A DNA stretch of 64,000 nucleotides from Micromonospora mirobrigensis (GCF_900091555.1 NZ_FMCX01000001.1:1302001-1366000); one strand, 5' to 3'; counted from the first letter of the stretch, positions 41,971 to 50,499 are shown. A program made the numbers and translations. The notes: generated from the sequence alone by a model not told the origin.

Positions 41971-43278
41971 ATGGCCGCATCCCGTGGCCCCGCCGTACGG
42001 CGGGCCGGGCAGATCTTCGCCGGTTTCGGCGCGCTGGTCGTGCTCTGCGCGGTGCTGGCCGGTGCGCCGGTGGCGCTGCTGGCCTTCGCCGGCAACCCGC
42101 TCCCCGACCATCTGCCCACCCTCGCGGAGGTCGGCACCACGCTGACCAGCCGGGACGACGGCCAGCTCTTCCTGCGGGCGCTGGCGGTGCTGGGCTGGTT
42201 CGGCTGGGCGACGTTCGCCTTCTCCGTACTCGTGGAACTGGGGGCGCAGACCCTGCGCCGCCCGGCGCCCCGGCTGCCGGGGATGCGCCGCCAGCAGAAG
42301 GCGGCGGCCGCCCTGGTCGGCTCGGTCGCGCTGATCCTCGCGGCGGCCCCGGCCGCGAGCGCGGCCACGGTGGCGTCCGCGCCGCACCCGGCCGTGGCGA
42401 CGCTGCCGGTCACCCCGCACGCCGGCCCTTCCACCGCCGGTACGCACCTGACGACAGCCCCGTCGACGTGGAGCGCGGGGCGGGCGGCCGGCACCCCGGT
42501 GTACCGGGTCGCCGAGGGCGACTACCTGGGCGACGTGGCCGAACGGTACCTGGACGACTTCGGGCGCTACCGGGAGGTGGCCGCGCTCAACCGGCTGCCC
42601 GACGCCGACCGGATCCAGCCCGGGCAGTTGATCAAGCTACCGGCGCGGGCGGACGACACCGGTGCCCGCCGGCACGCCACCGGCCGGCTGGTGGAGGCCG
42701 GCTCCACGCCCAGGCGGCCGTCACCGCACCCGCCCGCGGCCACCCCGCCCGCGCCCGAGGGCCACGCCGGCCCGGACACCTCCAGCCCCGGCGGACCCGC
42801 GACGGGCCCGCACGCCCGGCCCTCGGCCGGCCCGGAGACCGGACCGCACGCGGGGCCGACGGCCGGGCCGCAGACCCGGCCGCACGCGGGGCCGACGGCC
42901 GGGCCGCAGACCCGGCCGCACGCGGGGCCGACCACCGGCCCGAAGGCCGGACCGTCCGCCGGCCCGCAGCCGGGGCGGACCAGTGTGGCGAATCCCGGTG
43001 GGGCGGCCGGCCCGAGCCGGGGCGGGAACGCCGGTCGGCCCACGCCGAACCAGCAGCCGCTGCCCCCGGCCGCGCAGCCCGCGGGGGCGCCACCAGCGAT
43101 GGCCGCCGGAGCGGCCCGGGCCACCGACGACGACGGGATGAACCGCCCGCTGGCCGTCTCCGCGGTGCTCGCCGTGGCGAGCATCGTCGGCGCCCAGATC
43201 GGCGCGGTACTCGGACTGCGTCGCCGCCCTCTCCGGACCGCCCGGGCCCTGATCTCCGGCCGGCACCGCCGCGACTGA
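41971..43278 (+). CDS. LysM-domain membrane protein, end of Tad locus
   Basis: The 435-residue protein has two or three N-terminal hydrophobic helices (residues 18-42, 70-92, 115-135). A LysM domain follows (YRVAEGDYLGDVAERYLDD, then ALNRLPDADRIQPGQLIKLP) that binds peptidoglycan. A long Pro/Gly/Ala linker (about residues 245-375) contains tandem repeats with the unit TAGPQTRPHAGP, and one C-terminal helix closes the protein. It follows the TadG-like gene by 15 bp and probably fixes the pilus machine to the cell wall. Part of the linker coding sequence is a tandem DNA repeat (see 42844-42935). Confidence 0.82.
   Translation: MAASRGPAVRRAGQIFAGFGALVVLCAVLAGAPVALLAFAGNPLPDHLPTLAEVGTTLTSRDDGQLFLRALAVLGWFGWATFAFSVLVELGAQTLRRPAPRLPGMRRQQKAAAALVGSVALILAAAPAASAATVASAPHPAVATLPVTPHAGPSTAGTHLTTAPSTWSAGRAAGTPVYRVAEGDYLGDVAERYLDDFGRYREVAALNRLPDADRIQPGQLIKLPARADDTGARRHATGRLVEAGSTPRRPSPHPPAATPPAPEGHAGPDTSSPGGPATGPHARPSAGPETGPHAGPTAGPQTRPHAGPTAGPQTRPHAGPTTGPKAGPSAGPQPGRTSVANPGGAAGPSRGGNAGRPTPNQQPLPPAAQPAGAPPAMAAGAARATDDDGMNRPLAVSAVLAVASIVGAQIGAVLGLRRRPLRTARALISGRHRRD
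42844..42935 (+). repeat. 36-bp tandem repeat inside LysM gene
   Basis: Two full copies and one partial copy of a 36-bp unit start at 42844, 42880 and 42916. The unit encodes TAGPQTRPHAGP-type residues. The full copies are nearly identical in DNA, which points to recent duplication and possible copy-number change between strains. It lies in the flexible linker. Confidence 0.85.
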
Positions 43279-43292
43279 CCCGCCCGGGGCGG

Positions 43293-44132
43293 TCAGGGGA
43301 TGCGGGTCTGGAGGACGCCGTCGACCACCCGGGTCGGCAGGATCTGCTGGTCGGTGGCCGCCGGGCCCTGCACGACCTCGCCCCCGTTGAGCCGGAAGGC
43401 GCTGCCGTGCCAGGGGCAGACCACGCACGCATGCCCGTCGATCTCCTGGACCTCGCCCTCGCCGAGCGGCCCGCTCTGGTGCGGGCAGCGCTCCAGCATC
43501 ACGGTGACCTCGTCGCCGTGCCGGTAGAGGATCACCGACACGTCGTCCACCTCGCGGGTGACCAGTTCACGTTGCGGCAGGCTGGCCAGGTCGGCAACGG
43601 CCTGCCACTCGTCGCTCATCCGGTGCAGCTCGGAGACGCTCTGGCTGACCTGGGCGCCCTGCTTGTACGCCAGGTGCCCGCCGATGTACGCCCCGAGGCT
43701 GGCCGCGCTCAGTCCCAGGTACGCCAACGCCCGCCCACTGCCGTGCCGGCCGTTGAGCCGGGCGGCCAGCGAGCCGGCGTAGAGCGCCAGCCCGACGGTG
43801 TTGGAGGCGGCGTGCACCAGCCCGATCCGGCGTTGGTCGCGGGAGAGGGCGGCCCAGTCGTTGAGGCCGGCCACGGCCGCCGGCACCGCGCTGACGGTGC
43901 CGAGGGCGACCAGTGTGGTCGCGGCGCGCCGCTGGCCGGGCAGCAGGTCGACCACGGCGGCGCTGATCCAGGCGCCGACGGGCACCTGCACCATCGCCGG
44001 GTGCAGCGGGTGGCCCAGCCACACCCCGTGCAGCAGGTCGCGGACCCGCTGCGGGCGCAGGGTGGCCTGGACGGCTCGTTGGAGCCGGTCACCGACCCGG
44101 TCCAGGGATGAGTTCTGTTCGATCCTGTTCAT
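43293..44132 (-). CDS. Rieske 2Fe-2S protein fused to DUF2231-like membrane domain
   Basis: The 279-residue protein has a membrane part (about residues 40-165) with PLHPAMVQVPVGAWISAAVVDL, the pattern of DUF2231. A C-terminal Rieske domain (about 190-279) follows with the cluster motifs CPHQSGPLG and VVCPWHGSAF (CxH...CxxH). It binds a 2Fe-2S cluster, probably facing the cytosol or periplasm as a redox module. The partner electron carrier is unknown. It converges on the LysM gene with 14 bp between stops; the stops lie within an inverted-repeat-like GC-rich segment that may be a shared terminator. Confidence 0.88.
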   Translation of the reverse strand: MNRIEQNSSLDRVGDRLQRAVQATLRPQRVRDLLHGVWLGHPLHPAMVQVPVGAWISAAVVDLLPGQRRAATTLVALGTVSAVPAAVAGLNDWAALSRDQRRIGLVHAASNTVGLALYAGSLAARLNGRHGSGRALAYLGLSAASLGAYIGGHLAYKQGAQVSQSVSELHRMSDEWQAVADLASLPQRELVTREVDDVSVILYRHGDEVTVMLERCPHQSGPLGEGEVQEIDGHACVVCPWHGSAFRLNGGEVVQGPAATDQQILPTRVVDGVLQTRIP

Positions 44133-44221
44133 CAGCGCTCGCACCTTCTCCGACTTCCCGGCAGGAGCGACCGCAAACCGGGCGACGGGCACCGGACGGC
44201 GCTCGTCGCCCGATCGGGGGA

Positions 44222-45331
44222 TCACCGCCAGTCGGCGACCTTCGGTCGGAGCACCGCCCCCCGGAACAGTTCGTCCAGGTCGCCGCCGAGGGCGCGCAGG
44301 GTCGCCCCATCGTTGGCGGTGAGTTCCAGGTAGAGGCCCTGGGCGTTGTAGACCTGGAGGCTGGCGCCGCCGGCACCGGACGTGCGGCGGCGGGCCGGGT
44401 GCCCGTCGAGGGTCGAGTCGGGGTCGGCGAGCACCGAACCGTCGCCCTTCTCCGAGGTACGGGGCATCAGCTGCACGGTCAGCGGCCAGTCGCCGTACTT
44501 CGTGCGTTTGCCGGCGCCGTAGGCGAGGCGTGCGTCCCAGCCACCGCCGGATCGGGTGGTCACCTGGAACGACATCGGCTTCAGCGCGGACGGCAGGGTG
44601 CGGAAGGCGACCGGGAGGCGGACCGGCCGGTCGACGGCGTAGCGGATGTCGAGGGCGATCCGGCGGACGAGGGCCTGCGGGTCGGTGCCGTCCGGCACGT
44701 TGATCAGGCCCACCTCCGCCCAGGCGCCCGGGGCGTACTGCCAGCGCAGGGCGGCGCCCCGGCCGACGACGGGCAACGAGTTCCACCAGGCGGGGCGGCC
44801 GGCGACCGGTTCGGCGGCGGTGAGGCCGGCCGTGCCGACGCTCCCGGCGGGGCGGTCGAAGAAGTCGTCGTCCGCCAGGGCGATGTCGTGTCCCCGGGGC
44901 ACCATCCGCAGCATGAGCCGCATCCCCTCCCCCACGACCTGGGGCGGGCTCGCCGCGTACATGGTGAGTCGGGTGGGTCCGGTGACGACGGTCCGGTCGG
45001 TGAGGCCGGCGGGGAGCCAGCCGAGGTCGGCGTACTGGCGGGCCGGGTCGAAGGCGGTCGGCGCCCGGTCGGGCAGCGGGGCCGCGGCGGTCGGCGCGGC
45101 GGTCGCCGTGGGCAGCGCGGCCACCGGTGGGGGCGCGGGCCGGTCGCGGGGGTCGAGCAGGGTCGGTGCGGTGGCGACGAGCGCCACGACGGCGAGCCCG
45201 GCGGTGGCCGAGGCGGCGATCCGCCGGTGCCGGATCCGCCGCCGCCCGTCGCGTACGGCCCGGTGCAGGTCCACCCCGGAGGGTGGCAGCGGCGTGTCCC
45301 GGAGCGGCTCGAGGAGCTTCCCGTCGGTCAT
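44222..45331 (-). CDS. Membrane protein downstream of SigE-type sigma factor
   Basis: The 369-residue protein has a cytosolic N-terminus (about 40 residues), one transmembrane helix (ASATAGLAVVALVATAP) and a long extracytoplasmic part with no known motif. This layout is usual for the gene that follows SigE-family ECF sigma factors in actinomycetes, where it acts or may act as an anti-sigma regulator. The ATG overlaps the sigma-factor stop by 4 bp. The C-terminal part contains strands such as SFQVTTRSGGGWDARLAYG. Anti-sigma role is inferred from gene order only. Confidence 0.7.
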   Translation of the reverse strand: MTDGKLLEPLRDTPLPPSGVDLHRAVRDGRRRIRHRRIAASATAGLAVVALVATAPTLLDPRDRPAPPPVAALPTATAAPTAAAPLPDRAPTAFDPARQYADLGWLPAGLTDRTVVTGPTRLTMYAASPPQVVGEGMRLMLRMVPRGHDIALADDDFFDRPAGSVGTAGLTAAEPVAGRPAWWNSLPVVGRGAALRWQYAPGAWAEVGLINVPDGTDPQALVRRIALDIRYAVDRPVRLPVAFRTLPSALKPMSFQVTTRSGGGWDARLAYGAGKRTKYGDWPLTVQLMPRTSEKGDGSVLADPDSTLDGHPARRRTSGAGGASLQVYNAQGLYLELTANDGATLRALGGDLDELFRGAVLRPKVADWR

Positions 45332-45843
45332 CTTCCCTCTCCCGTGATCACGTAGTCGGCGGCGCCGAGCAGGCGGCGCAGGCGGGCCAGCCCCTGTGAG
45401 GTCTGGCTCTTGACGGTGCCGGCGGTGCAGCCGAGGGTGGCGGCCACCTCGTCGACCGGCCGGTCGTGCAGGAAGCGCAGCACCAGCACGGCCCGCTGCC
45501 GGGGCGGCACCTGGGCCAGCGCGGCGTGCAGCAGCTCCCGGTCCTCGACGGCGTCCCCGATCGGCGTCGCCGTCGGCTCGGGTGGGGTGTCCGTCAGGCG
45601 TACCCGGGACCAGAGCCGGCGTTTCTCGTCGAGGAAGACCCGGACCAGGACCGTCCGGACGTACGCGTCGAGGTTCTGCGCCTCGCGGGCCCGCCGCCAG
45701 TTGACGTAGAGCCGGGTGACGGCCGTCTGGACCAGGTCGTCGCCCCGGTGCGGGTCGCCGGTGAGCTGACAGGCGATCCGGCGCAGCAGCGGCAGCCGCG
45801 CGGTGACGTACTCGACGTACTCCTGCTCCAGGTCCGCCCGCAT
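45328..45843 (-). CDS. SigE-family ECF sigma factor
   Basis: The 171-residue protein has region 2 (EQEYVEYVTARLPLLRRIACQLTGDPHRGDDLVQTAVTRLY) and region 4 (VPPRQRAVLVLRFLHDRPVDEVAATLGCTAGTVKSQTSQGL), typical of the short actinobacterial SigE family. The ATG at 45843 is used; an in-frame GTG at 45873 gives ten more residues without a better ribosome binding site. Its stop overlaps the next gene by 4 bp. The signal and regulon are unknown. The upstream 45844-46025 holds the divergent promoters, including AT-rich TATTAT at about 45991. Confidence 0.88.
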   Translation of the reverse strand: MRADLEQEYVEYVTARLPLLRRIACQLTGDPHRGDDLVQTAVTRLYVNWRRAREAQNLDAYVRTVLVRVFLDEKRRLWSRVRLTDTPPEPTATPIGDAVEDRELLHAALAQVPPRQRAVLVLRFLHDRPVDEVAATLGCTAGTVKSQTSQGLARLRRLLGAADYVITGEGR

Positions 45844-46025
45844 CCACCCAACCCCGTTCGTGTGTGATTCCACCCCGCTGACGGGCCCGGCCCCCGTCCA
45901 GGTTGTACGGCTCTGCGGGCGGAGCGGAATTCAGCCGATCAGCCAGCCCGCTCGGCCCGCCGGGCACTGGATTATCGAAGATTTTTATGGTATTATGCCC
46001 GATTGTCCGGGTTAGCGTGGCGGCC

Positions 46026-46436
46026 ATGACGACGACCATGAACAGCCGACTCCGCCGCTTCCTCGACACCATCGCCGCCACCGGGAAGGCGCTCGACCCC
46101 GACGCGCTGAGCCGCGGTTTCACCGACCCGTTCCTCGCCGCCGACCCCACCGGCGCCCGACCCGTGCCCCGCGCCGCGTTCCTCCGGGCGCTGCCGAAGC
46201 GGGCCGACGCGTTCACCACCGCCGGCATCGGCGCGGCCCGGCTGGTCTCGGTGGACCACCAGCGGCTCGACGACCACTACCTGCTCGTCCGTACCGAGTG
46301 GAGCGCTCCGCGGCTGGACGGGGAGGGCGACGTTCCGCTGGCGTCGACGTTCCTGCTCTACGACGACGGCACCGACCTGCGGGCGGTGCTCTACCTCAAC
46401 CACCAGGGCCTCCCGAAGCCGACCGCCGGAGCCTGA
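46026..46436 (+). CDS. NTF2-like/SnoaL-type small protein
   Basis: The 136-residue protein has a helix-rich start (RLRRFLDTIAATGKALD), then strands with RLVSVDHQRLDDHYLLVRTEWSA and FLLYDDGTDLRAVLYLNHQ, the curved sheet of the NTF2/SnoaL fold. This family includes isomerases and non-catalytic ligand-binding proteins. A TAGCGT hexamer lies seven bases before the ATG, so transcription looks leaderless. It lies divergent from the SigE operon and just upstream of the nrdAB regulatory region; no link in function is visible. Confidence 0.65.
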   Translation: MTTTMNSRLRRFLDTIAATGKALDPDALSRGFTDPFLAADPTGARPVPRAAFLRALPKRADAFTTAGIGAARLVSVDHQRLDDHYLLVRTEWSAPRLDGEGDVPLASTFLLYDDGTDLRAVLYLNHQGLPKPTAGA

Positions 46437-46460
46437 GCCCGACACGCCCACAGCATGTGG

Positions 46461-46495
46461 TGTAGTGGCTTTTTCCGAGCCACTACATCTAGGAT
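46461..46495 (+). promoter_or_regulatory. Candidate NrdR box and promoter of nrdAB
   Basis: CCACTACATCTAGGAT at 46480-46495 fits the NrdR-box pattern acaCtatATctaGtgt at 11 of 16 positions. A second weaker half-site ending TAGTGG is at 46453-46468. Together they form a 10-bp inverted repeat, TGTAGTGGCT-N7-AGCCACTACA (46461-46487). TAGGAT (46490-46495) is a plausible -10, so a bound NrdR would cover the promoter. Control by NrdR is common for ribonucleotide reductase genes; the spacing of the two sites is not ideal. Confidence 0.5.
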
Positions 46496-46547
46496 CAGTG
46501 GCACTGCTGGTGCGACCCGTCCGACGGGTCCGCCAGGCGTCGACGCC

Positions 46548-46722
46548 CGCCAGGTGTCGCGCCGAACAGGGAACCCGGTGCGAGTCCGGGACTGCCCCGC
46601 AGCGGTGAGCGGGAACGAGAGCCGTCAACTGAGCACTGGGCCCGACGGGGCCCGGGAAGCGACGGCCGGTAGGCCAGCGCGTCGCCAACGCGTCCGCCCG
46701 CGAGTCCGAAGACCTGCCAGCA
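46548..46722 (+). promoter_or_regulatory. Cobalamin (B12) riboswitch upstream of nrdAB
   Basis: The region carries B12-box landmarks in order: GCCAGGTG, AACAGGGAACCCGGTGCGAG with TCCGGGACTGCCCCGC following, GCGGTGAGCGGGAACGA, a GCACTGGGCCCGACGGGGCC hairpin, and GAGTCCGAAGACCTGCC at the 3' end. CAGGT and ACCTG close the outer stem. Adenosylcobalamin binding is expected to reduce expression of nrdAB, since cells with B12 can use the class II enzyme instead; this is known for streptomycete nrdAB genes. The ligand and effect are inferred from the motif. Confidence 0.9.
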
Positions 46723-46760
46723 GTGCGCGCCCGCCGGGTGCGCGTACCACCTCGGGGCCT

Positions 46761-46844
46761 CGTGGGAGGGCCGTCGAGCCGCAACGGGACACCGCCGGCA
46801 CACCGACCGGCGGCGCTCCGGCGTGCCGTCGTGCCCTCCCCACG
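46761..46844 (+). terminator. Hairpin between riboswitch and nrdA (expression platform candidate)
   Basis: CGTGGGAGGGC (46761-46771) pairs with GCCCTCCCCACG (46833-46844), closing a GC-rich loop. It lies between the aptamer and the nrdA ribosome binding site and could be the switching element. No T-run follows, so it would act on translation or through Rho rather than as a classical terminator. Confidence 0.35.
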
Positions 46845-46871
46845 GTCCACACCGACCATCCAGGAGAGCAC

Positions 46872-49184
46872 GTGACGGCGTCATCCACCCTTGCCCCGCC
46901 CGCGGTCGACCAACTGCGGGAACTGCTGCACCGGCACGACCTGCCCGACACCGACCCGGAGCGGATCCTCGCCCTGGTCGAGTCGGGGCGTACCGCCCGG
47001 GCCGACGCGGCGGAGCTGACCGGGCTGGCCATCTCGGCGGCGGCCGGCCTGATCGCCGAGGAGCCCGCGTACGCGAAGCTGGCCGCCCGGCTGCTCGCCG
47101 CCCGGACCGCCGACGAGACCCGGGAGCAGGGCATCCTGCGGTTCTCCGACAGCGTCGCCGCCGCGTACGCCGAGGGGCTGCTGGACCCGGACTTCGCCGG
47201 CTTCGTGGCCGCGCACGCCGACGCCCTCGACGGCCTGGTCGACCACGCGCACGACGCGGCGTTCGAATACTTCGGCCTGCGTACGCTCACCGACCGCTAC
47301 CTGCTGCGACACCCGGAGACGCGGGCGGTGCTGGAGCGCCCGCAGCACTTCTGGCTGCGGGTCGCCACCGGCCTGTCGGACACCGTCGCCGAGGCCGCGG
47401 CGCTCTACCGGCGGATGTCCCGGCTGGCCTACCTGCCCAGCTCGCCGACCCTGTTCAACGCGGGCGCCCGGCACCAGCAGCTCTCCTCCTGCTTCCTGGT
47501 CGACTCACCCCGGGACGAGCTGGACTCGATCTACCAGCGGTACACGCAGATCGCCCGGCTGTCGAAGTTCGCCGGCGGCATCGGGGTGTCCTGGTCCCGG
47601 GTGCGTTCGCGGGGGTCGCTGATCCGGGGCACCAACGGCCGCTCCAACGGCATCGTGCCGTGGCTGCGGACGCTGGACGCCAGCGTGGCCGCGGTCAACC
47701 AGGGCGGCCGGCGCAAGGGCGCGGCCTGCGTCTACCTGGACACCTGGCACGCCGACGTCGAGGAGTTCCTGGAGCTCAAGGACAACACCGGCGACGAGGC
47801 CCGGCGGACCCACAACCTGAACCTGGCCAACTGGGTGCCGGACGAGTTCATGCGCCGGGTCGAGGCGGACGCCCAGTGGTCGCTCTTCGACCCGAAGGAG
47901 GTGCCGGAGCTGGTCGACCTGTGGGGCGAGGAGTTCGACACCGCGTACCGGGCGGCGGAGGCCGCCGGCCGGGCGGTCCGCACGCTGCCGGCCCGTTCCC
48001 TGTACGCCCGGATGATGCGCACCCTGGCGCAGACCGGCAACGGCTGGATGACCTTCAAGGATGCGGCGAACCGCACCTGCAACCAGGTCGGCAACGGCGG
48101 CGGGGTGGTGCACCACTCCAACCTGTGCACCGAGATCCTGGAGGTGACCAGCGACGACGAGACGGCGGTCTGCACCCTCGGCTCGATCAACCTGGCGGCG
48201 CACGTGCGGGACGGCGAGGTCGACTTCGCCACGCTGGGCGAGACGGTGCGGATCGCGGTCGGCGCGCTGGACCGGGCGATCGACCGGAACTGGTTCCCCA
48301 CCGAGGAGGCCGGGACGGCGCACCGGCGGTGGCGTCCGCTGGGGCTGGGCGTGATGGGGCTGGCCGACGTGTTCGCCGCGCTGCGGCTGCCGTTCGACTC
48401 GGCGGCGGCGCTGGCGCTCTCCACCCGGATCGCCGAGGAGGTCGCCCTGGCCGCGTACGACGCGTCGGCCGACCTGGCCGCCGCGAAGGGGGCGCACCCG
48501 GCGTACCCGCTGACCCGGGCGGCGGGCGGGGTGCTGCACCCGGACCACTGGCCGGACGCCCGCCCCACCCGACCGGAGGCGTGGGCCGCGCTGCGGGAGA
48601 AGGTCGCCCGGCACGGGCTGCGCAACTCGCTGCTGGTGGCGATCGCCCCGACGGCGACGATCGCGTCGATCGCCGGCTGCGCGGAGTGCGTGGAGCCGCT
48701 GGTGTCGAACCTGTTCAAGCGGGAGACCCTCTCCGGGGAGTTCCTCCAGGTCAGTCGCCACCTGGTGGCGGACTTGAAGCGGCTGGGCCGGTGGGACGCG
48801 CCGACCCGCGAGGCGATCAAGCGGGCCGACGGGTCCGTCCAGGAGCTGGACAACCTGCCGGCGGAGTTGAAGGCGTTGCACCGCACCGCGTGGGAGCTGC
48901 CGCAGAAGGCACTGATCGACCTGGCCGCCGCCCGGGCGCCCTACGTCGACCAGTCGCAGTCGCTGAACCTGTTCCAGGCCAGCCCCACCATCGGCCGGCT
49001 CTCCTCGATGTACGCGTACGCCTGGCGGGCCGGCCTGAAGACGACCTACTACCTGCGGTCCCGCCCGGCCACCCGGATCGCCCAGACCACGGTGAGCAGC
49101 AACCTGATCGCGCTCGCGCCCGCCGACGACAGCGCCGTCGCCTGCTCGCTGGAGAACCCGGAAGTCTGCGAGGCCTGCCAGTGA
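46872..49184 (+). CDS. nrdA: Class Ia ribonucleotide reductase, large subunit
   Basis: The 770-residue protein has the R1 barrel with the catalytic site Asn417-Leu-Cys419-Thr-Glu421 (NLCTE), a redox Cys in SSCFLVDS, the second Cys in ETAVCTLGSINLA, and a C-terminal Cys pair VCEACQ that passes electrons to the active site. It reduces ribonucleotides to deoxyribonucleotides together with NrdB. The first 90 residues are helical and do not show a clear ATP-cone. GTG at 46872 follows AGGAG. It lies behind a B12 riboswitch and overlaps nrdB by 4 bp. The radical-transfer tyrosines near the C-terminus (LKTTYYL) are present. Confidence 0.95.
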   Translation: MTASSTLAPPAVDQLRELLHRHDLPDTDPERILALVESGRTARADAAELTGLAISAAAGLIAEEPAYAKLAARLLAARTADETREQGILRFSDSVAAAYAEGLLDPDFAGFVAAHADALDGLVDHAHDAAFEYFGLRTLTDRYLLRHPETRAVLERPQHFWLRVATGLSDTVAEAAALYRRMSRLAYLPSSPTLFNAGARHQQLSSCFLVDSPRDELDSIYQRYTQIARLSKFAGGIGVSWSRVRSRGSLIRGTNGRSNGIVPWLRTLDASVAAVNQGGRRKGAACVYLDTWHADVEEFLELKDNTGDEARRTHNLNLANWVPDEFMRRVEADAQWSLFDPKEVPELVDLWGEEFDTAYRAAEAAGRAVRTLPARSLYARMMRTLAQTGNGWMTFKDAANRTCNQVGNGGGVVHHSNLCTEILEVTSDDETAVCTLGSINLAAHVRDGEVDFATLGETVRIAVGALDRAIDRNWFPTEEAGTAHRRWRPLGLGVMGLADVFAALRLPFDSAAALALSTRIAEEVALAAYDASADLAAAKGAHPAYPLTRAAGGVLHPDHWPDARPTRPEAWAALREKVARHGLRNSLLVAIAPTATIASIAGCAECVEPLVSNLFKRETLSGEFLQVSRHLVADLKRLGRWDAPTREAIKRADGSVQELDNLPAELKALHRTAWELPQKALIDLAAARAPYVDQSQSLNLFQASPTIGRLSSMYAYAWRAGLKTTYYLRSRPATRIAQTTVSSNLIALAPADDSAVACSLENPEVCEACQ

Positions 49185-50182
49185 CGATGCTGCTGGATTC
49201 CGGCATGGACCTGACCCTGCGACCGATGCGCTACCCGGAGTTCTACGAGCGGTTCCGGGCCGCCATCCGCAACACCTGGACGGTGGAGGAGGTGGACCTG
49301 GCCTCCGACGTACCCGATCTGGCGAAGCTGTCACCCGGCGAACGGCACCTGGTGCACCGCCTGGTGGCGTTCTTCGCCACTGGCGACTCGATCGTGGCGA
49401 ACAACCTGGTGCTCAACCTCTACCAGCACGTCAACGCGCCCGAGGCCCGGCTCTACCTGTCCCGGCAGCTCTTCGAGGAGGCGGTGCACGTCCAGTTCTA
49501 CCTGACCCTGCTGGACACCTACCTGCCCGACCACGAGGAGCGGGTGAAGGCGTTCGCGGCGGTCGAGCACATCCCGTCGATCCGGGACAAGGCGGAGTTC
49601 TGCTTCCGTTGGATCGACTCGATCGGCAGCCTGCACCGGCTGGAGACCCGGGCCGACCGGCGGGCGTTCCTGCTCAACCTGATCTGCTTCGCGGCCTGCG
49701 TGGAGGGGCTGTTCTTCTACGGCGCCTTCGCCTACGTCTACTGGCTGCGCTCGCGCGGCCTGCTCTCCGGCCTGGCCACCGGCACCAACTGGGTGTTCCG
49801 CGACGAGTCGATGCACATGGAGTTCGCCTTCTCGGTGGTGGACACGGTCCGTGCCGAGGAGCCGTCACTCTTCGACTCCACCATGGAGACCGAGGTGCGG
49901 ACCATGCTCGACGAGGCCGTCGCGGCGGAGCTGGCGTTCGCCCGGGACCTCTGCGGGGAGGGCCTGCCGGGGATGAACACCGCCGACATGCGCCGCTACC
50001 TGGAGTACGTCGCCGACGCGCGGCTCGCCCGACTCGGCCTTCCTCCGGCGTACGGGTCGGCCAACCCGTTCCCGTTCATGGAGTTGCAGGACGTGCAGGA
50101 GCTGACGAACTTCTTCGAGCGGCGGGTGTCGGCCTACCAGGTGGCCGTGGGGGGAACGGTGGCGCTGGACGAGGCCTTCTGA
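49181..50182 (+). CDS. nrdB: Class Ia ribonucleotide reductase, small subunit
   Basis: The 333-residue protein has the ferritin-like R2 fold. The iron ligands lie in ATGDSIVANN (Asp), QLFEEAVHVQFY (Glu and His), FAACVEGLFFYG (Glu) and FRDESMHMEF (Glu and His). The Tyr four residues after the first His (HVQFY) fits the radical Tyr of class Ia. It forms and stores the stable radical that NrdA needs. The GTG overlaps the nrdA stop (GTGA), so the two subunits are made in balance. No nrdR or nrdJ gene lies in this window. Confidence 0.95.
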   Translation: MTMLLDSGMDLTLRPMRYPEFYERFRAAIRNTWTVEEVDLASDVPDLAKLSPGERHLVHRLVAFFATGDSIVANNLVLNLYQHVNAPEARLYLSRQLFEEAVHVQFYLTLLDTYLPDHEERVKAFAAVEHIPSIRDKAEFCFRWIDSIGSLHRLETRADRRAFLLNLICFAACVEGLFFYGAFAYVYWLRSRGLLSGLATGTNWVFRDESMHMEFAFSVVDTVRAEEPSLFDSTMETEVRTMLDEAVAAELAFARDLCGEGLPGMNTADMRRYLEYVADARLARLGLPPAYGSANPFPFMELQDVQELTNFFERRVSAYQVAVGGTVALDEAF

Positions 50183-50253
50183 CCCGGCGTTAGCCCGTCC
50201 GGGCCCGCTCGTCCCGCCGTCGGTGGGCGGGCCCGGGTGCCCCCTTCGCCACC

Positions 50254-50499
50254 CTGTCGACCTGATGGCACAAACGACTCAGCGCGGTCCGGTCAGCGGG
50301 CGCGGGCCCAGGCGAGGAAGCGCTCGGTCAGGTCCGCCGGCACGACATGGCCGTTGCGGTCCGGGACTCCAAGGACCGGTCCGGCCCTACCCTCACCTTC
50401 GCCCCCGCAGTCTGGCAATCCTTCGTCCGGGACGTGGCCGGACGCCCTTGAGGTGCCGGCGGCCCCGCCCCTGAGTCGTTCACGCCATCAGGTCGACAG
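50254..50499. mobile_element. MITE-like element with 29-bp imperfect inverted ends
   Basis: The ends 50254-50282 and 50471-50499 are inverted copies with three mismatches; their shared core reads CTGTCGACCTGATGGC and AACGACTCAG. They enclose about 190 bp that hold the C-terminal part of a DUF397 gene on the plus strand and, on the minus strand, a short protein-like end VPADLTERFLAWARAR. A further copy of the end sequence occurs at 14680-14702. No transposase is present, so any movement would need a factor supplied elsewhere. No clear target-site duplication could be identified by eye. Confidence 0.6.
50347..50451 (+). pseudogene. DUF397 C-terminal fragment
   Basis: The 34-residue reading MAVAVRDSKDRSGPTLTF followed by APAVWQSFVRDVAG matches the conserved C-terminal half of DUF397 proteins (VAVRDSKDP-G-L-F-P--W--F). 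Complete DUF397 proteins have about 60-70 residues and stand next to XRE-type regulators, neither of which is present. It is a remnant inside the element at 50254-50499. Confidence 0.75.

Noticed and set aside
42844..42935. CRISPR-like array
   Set aside because: The 36-bp units are directly adjacent without spacers and keep the reading frame of a Pro/Gly linker. It is a coding tandem repeat.
46823..50182. A 1119-codon open frame on the plus strand across nrdA and nrdB
   Set aside because: It is the shifted frame of nrdA for most of its length (Arg/Gly/Pro-rich, low complexity) and only becomes protein-like where it enters the true nrdB frame. It is a by-product of high GC content.
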